A DNA stretch of 64,000 bases from Ditylenchus dipsaci. Lineage: Eukaryota > Nematoda > Chromadorea > Rhabditida > Anguinidae. The stretch is taken from positions 186,001 through 250,000 of the forward strand of contig SADC01001323.1 in assembly GCA_004194705.1 (NCBI GenBank). Direction: 5' to 3'. This document shows, one piece after another, positions 62,710 through 64,000 of this stretch. The position numbers and the translations under genes were made by a program. A model generated the notes under the pieces. That model was not told the DNA's origin, ran no database searches, and saw only the letters and a program-made list of their open reading frames with translations. The stretch's first letter is position 1. Every line of letters begins with the position of its first letter.

Positions 62710-63393
62710 ATGAATTACTATGGCGTAGCTCCAGCAGACGCAGATGTCTTGCTGTCCAGAATGCTAGCGTCCATACCGGTTTATGAGAGTCACAACCGTT
62801 TCCAGTCTGATTATGCCAGGGTTTGTTCTCATGTTCAGGCTTCGATCTCTGTGCATCCGTCTACTCTTCTGGACTCTCCTGCTAGCTACTCTACCTCACA
62901 CATGGTTTCGTCTCCGGCCTCAAGTCACGTCTATACTCCTGAGCCGGTGAAGCGGGGAAATGAAATGGGTACAAGTCAAGCCAAACATGCCTGCCAGTGG
63001 GAAAAGCTCCAGCCTCCAGAGGAAGTTCCTGATCTAATTAAATTCTTCGATCCAGTGCAGCCAGTCCAGCCAAGTGCCAGCTATCTGCAAGAACTCCAGC
63101 TCGTCTTTCCAGTCAGCTTGGAAGAAACACTCCAGTCTTCAAGTAGTTTGTCATTTGTAGACATGTCTAGTCCAGTAATAAATGCTTTGTCTACGTGTCC
63201 TCTTAGTGCTGCGAGCAATCCCCCTAGGTCTAGGTCGTGTTCTGGTTTTGATTCCCCACTCCATGAAGTGGATAACACAATCTGGTCGCCTGTTAAATCG
63301 TTTTTACCCTCCCCATTACTTGTCCAAGAAAAGAAAGCCAGAAATCTCCTCTTTCCAAATCACCAGAGCAAATTTTCGAAAATTGAAATTTAA
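62710..63393 (+). CDS. Ser/Pro-rich protein, 227 aa, single exon, unknown
   Basis: First ATG of a long open frame (the frame is open upstream to about 62611). Begins MNYYGVAPADADVLLSRML; residues 20-110 are Ser/Tyr/His-rich (ASYSTSHMVSSPASSHVYTP). A conserved-looking acidic patch reads QWEKLQPPEEVPDLIKFFDP, followed by PVQPVQPS and ELQLVFPVSLEETLQ. The C-terminal part has SNPPRSRSCSGFDSPLHEVD and TIWSPVKSFLPSPLLVQEKK, ending in basic KFSKIEI. The composition suggests an intrinsically disordered regulatory protein with short linear motifs (SP sites). No domain recognised. Codon usage and length exceed chance in this AT-rich window. Confidence 0.65.
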   Translation: MNYYGVAPADADVLLSRMLASIPVYESHNRFQSDYARVCSHVQASISVHPSTLLDSPASYSTSHMVSSPASSHVYTPEPVKRGNEMGTSQAKHACQWEKLQPPEEVPDLIKFFDPVQPVQPSASYLQELQLVFPVSLEETLQSSSSLSFVDMSSPVINALSTCPLSAASNPPRSRSCSGFDSPLHEVDNTIWSPVKSFLPSPLLVQEKKARNLLFPNHQSKFSKIEI

Positions 63394-63795
63394 GAAGGAT
63401 TGAATTTTTAAAGACAAGAACTGGCATTTTTCCAAGTACAAATAGGAGTTTTTGCGTTTTCCATCTAACTTTTGTATAAAGCACTATGCATTTGTATTTT
63501 TCGTATACGTCCTTGGTACCAAAATGTAGCATATTTAAGTTTTTATCGAGTCTCCGGTTTTGTTTCAGAATAACTTGACAAAAAAGTTTCTAGGATCTCG
63601 AAAAAGTATACCAGATAAAAACTCGAAAAATTTTTTCACGAAAATCAAATGTGATTCTAAAATTTTGCTTGTTTTATGGGCAAGTGATGGCTTATTTGAA
63701 AGCCCTATTAGTAGGGAATTTTGAGAAACGAGTCTTGCGCAGGTAATAGAAAAAAAAATCAAGGCATAAAGCAAGATGTTGAGCTAACTCAAAAT
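63394..63795. other. 3' flank of the Ser/Pro-rich ORF
   Basis: AT-rich, no feature recognised. Confidence 0.4.
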
Positions 63796-64000
63796 TTCGA
63801 CCCTAGTAGCGAATTACCCCCGGGCCCCCCCCAAGGATTTTCACTTTTTTTACTTTAGTAAAAAGTACCCAAATTCATGTCCCAGACCCCGGAAAATGTG
63901 CGCAAACTCTTCATCGGTCACAACTTCCGTACGCTGGCCTACCCCAAGCCTAAGGGCTAAGCCTAAACTTGTAGTTTGCAAGTGTAGTTACAGCAATTTT
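63796..64000. repeat. Left end of an inverted-repeat element cut by the window edge
   Basis: Begins TTTCGACCCTAGTAGCGAAT and CCCCCGGGCCCC, similar in layout to TTTTGACCCTACTGGAGTAT at 22767. Includes the TTAGGC-like module CGTACGCTGGCCTACCCC, AAGCCTAAGGGCTAAGCC (63928-63966). The right half lies beyond the window. Confidence 0.5.

Noticed and set aside
63928..63968. Telomere or subtelomere at the window end
   Set aside because: Only two or three degenerate CCTAAG units, and the same module occurs internally in other elements.

Overview
This is an AT-rich eukaryotic (invertebrate) window in which a few intron-containing host genes sit in a dense, nested layer of cut-and-paste DNA transposons and their short non-autonomous derivatives. 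Introns of about 45-60 bp with TTTTCAG/TTTTTAG acceptors, a nematode-style G-alpha and peptide-receptor-like GPCR, and recurring TTAGGC-like text point to a nematode or a similar invertebrate. That placement is inference. No rRNA, intact tRNA, CRISPR array, retrotransposon or bacterial-type gene was recognised.

Host genes. 343-7156 (+): a nine-exon Gi/o-class G-protein alpha subunit of about 358 aa with one frameshift. 22141-26550 (+): a rhodopsin-class (peptide receptor-like) seven-helix GPCR. 28448-29823 (-): an F-box-like protein of 286 aa, tail-to-tail with the GPCR. 35047-35688 (-): a D-aminoacyl-tRNA deacylase (DTD1), complete in four exons. 37223-38742 (+): a YIPF5/Yip1-family Golgi membrane protein, divergent from DTD1, with several indels. 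51640-53099 (+): a PIH1D1-like R2TP subunit, complete in seven exons. 62710-63393 (+): an unrecognised Ser/Pro-rich 227-aa ORF behind a TATA box. Weaker exon-like fragments lie near 32368, 42388, 55930, 59848 and 61057.

Transposons. Superfamilies can be assigned from ends, target-site duplications (TSDs) and protein remnants. piggyBac (TTAA, CCC ends): 9382-11678 and 58770-59785. hAT (8-bp TSD): 19244-21807, 9620-10411, 41444-41913, 44451-45404, 54411-54881. MULE (8-9 bp TSD): 39018-41203 with a FLYWCH finger, 49542-50775, and the short forms 4823-5652, 7925-9069, 12884-13598, 18097-18391 and 36504-36765. Kolobok-like (TTAA with AGG ends): 45575-48139 plus many MITEs. A set of TA-flanked pogo/Tigger-like palindromes start CAGTC and end GACTG. 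A TACCGTA-ended palindrome family has five copies. Nesting reaches three levels (for example hAT in piggyBac with a TACCGTA element inside it, and Kolobok > 8-bp-TSD element > 269-bp fold-back module).

The most unusual theme is modularity. Element ends in several families are tandem runs of a short word specific to each element. Internal modules (a 269-bp fold-back, a TTAGGC-like module, a palindromic core shared by two pogo-like elements, a core shared by the TTAA MITEs) recur inside shells with unrelated ends. This suggests that ends and cores have been exchanged repeatedly.
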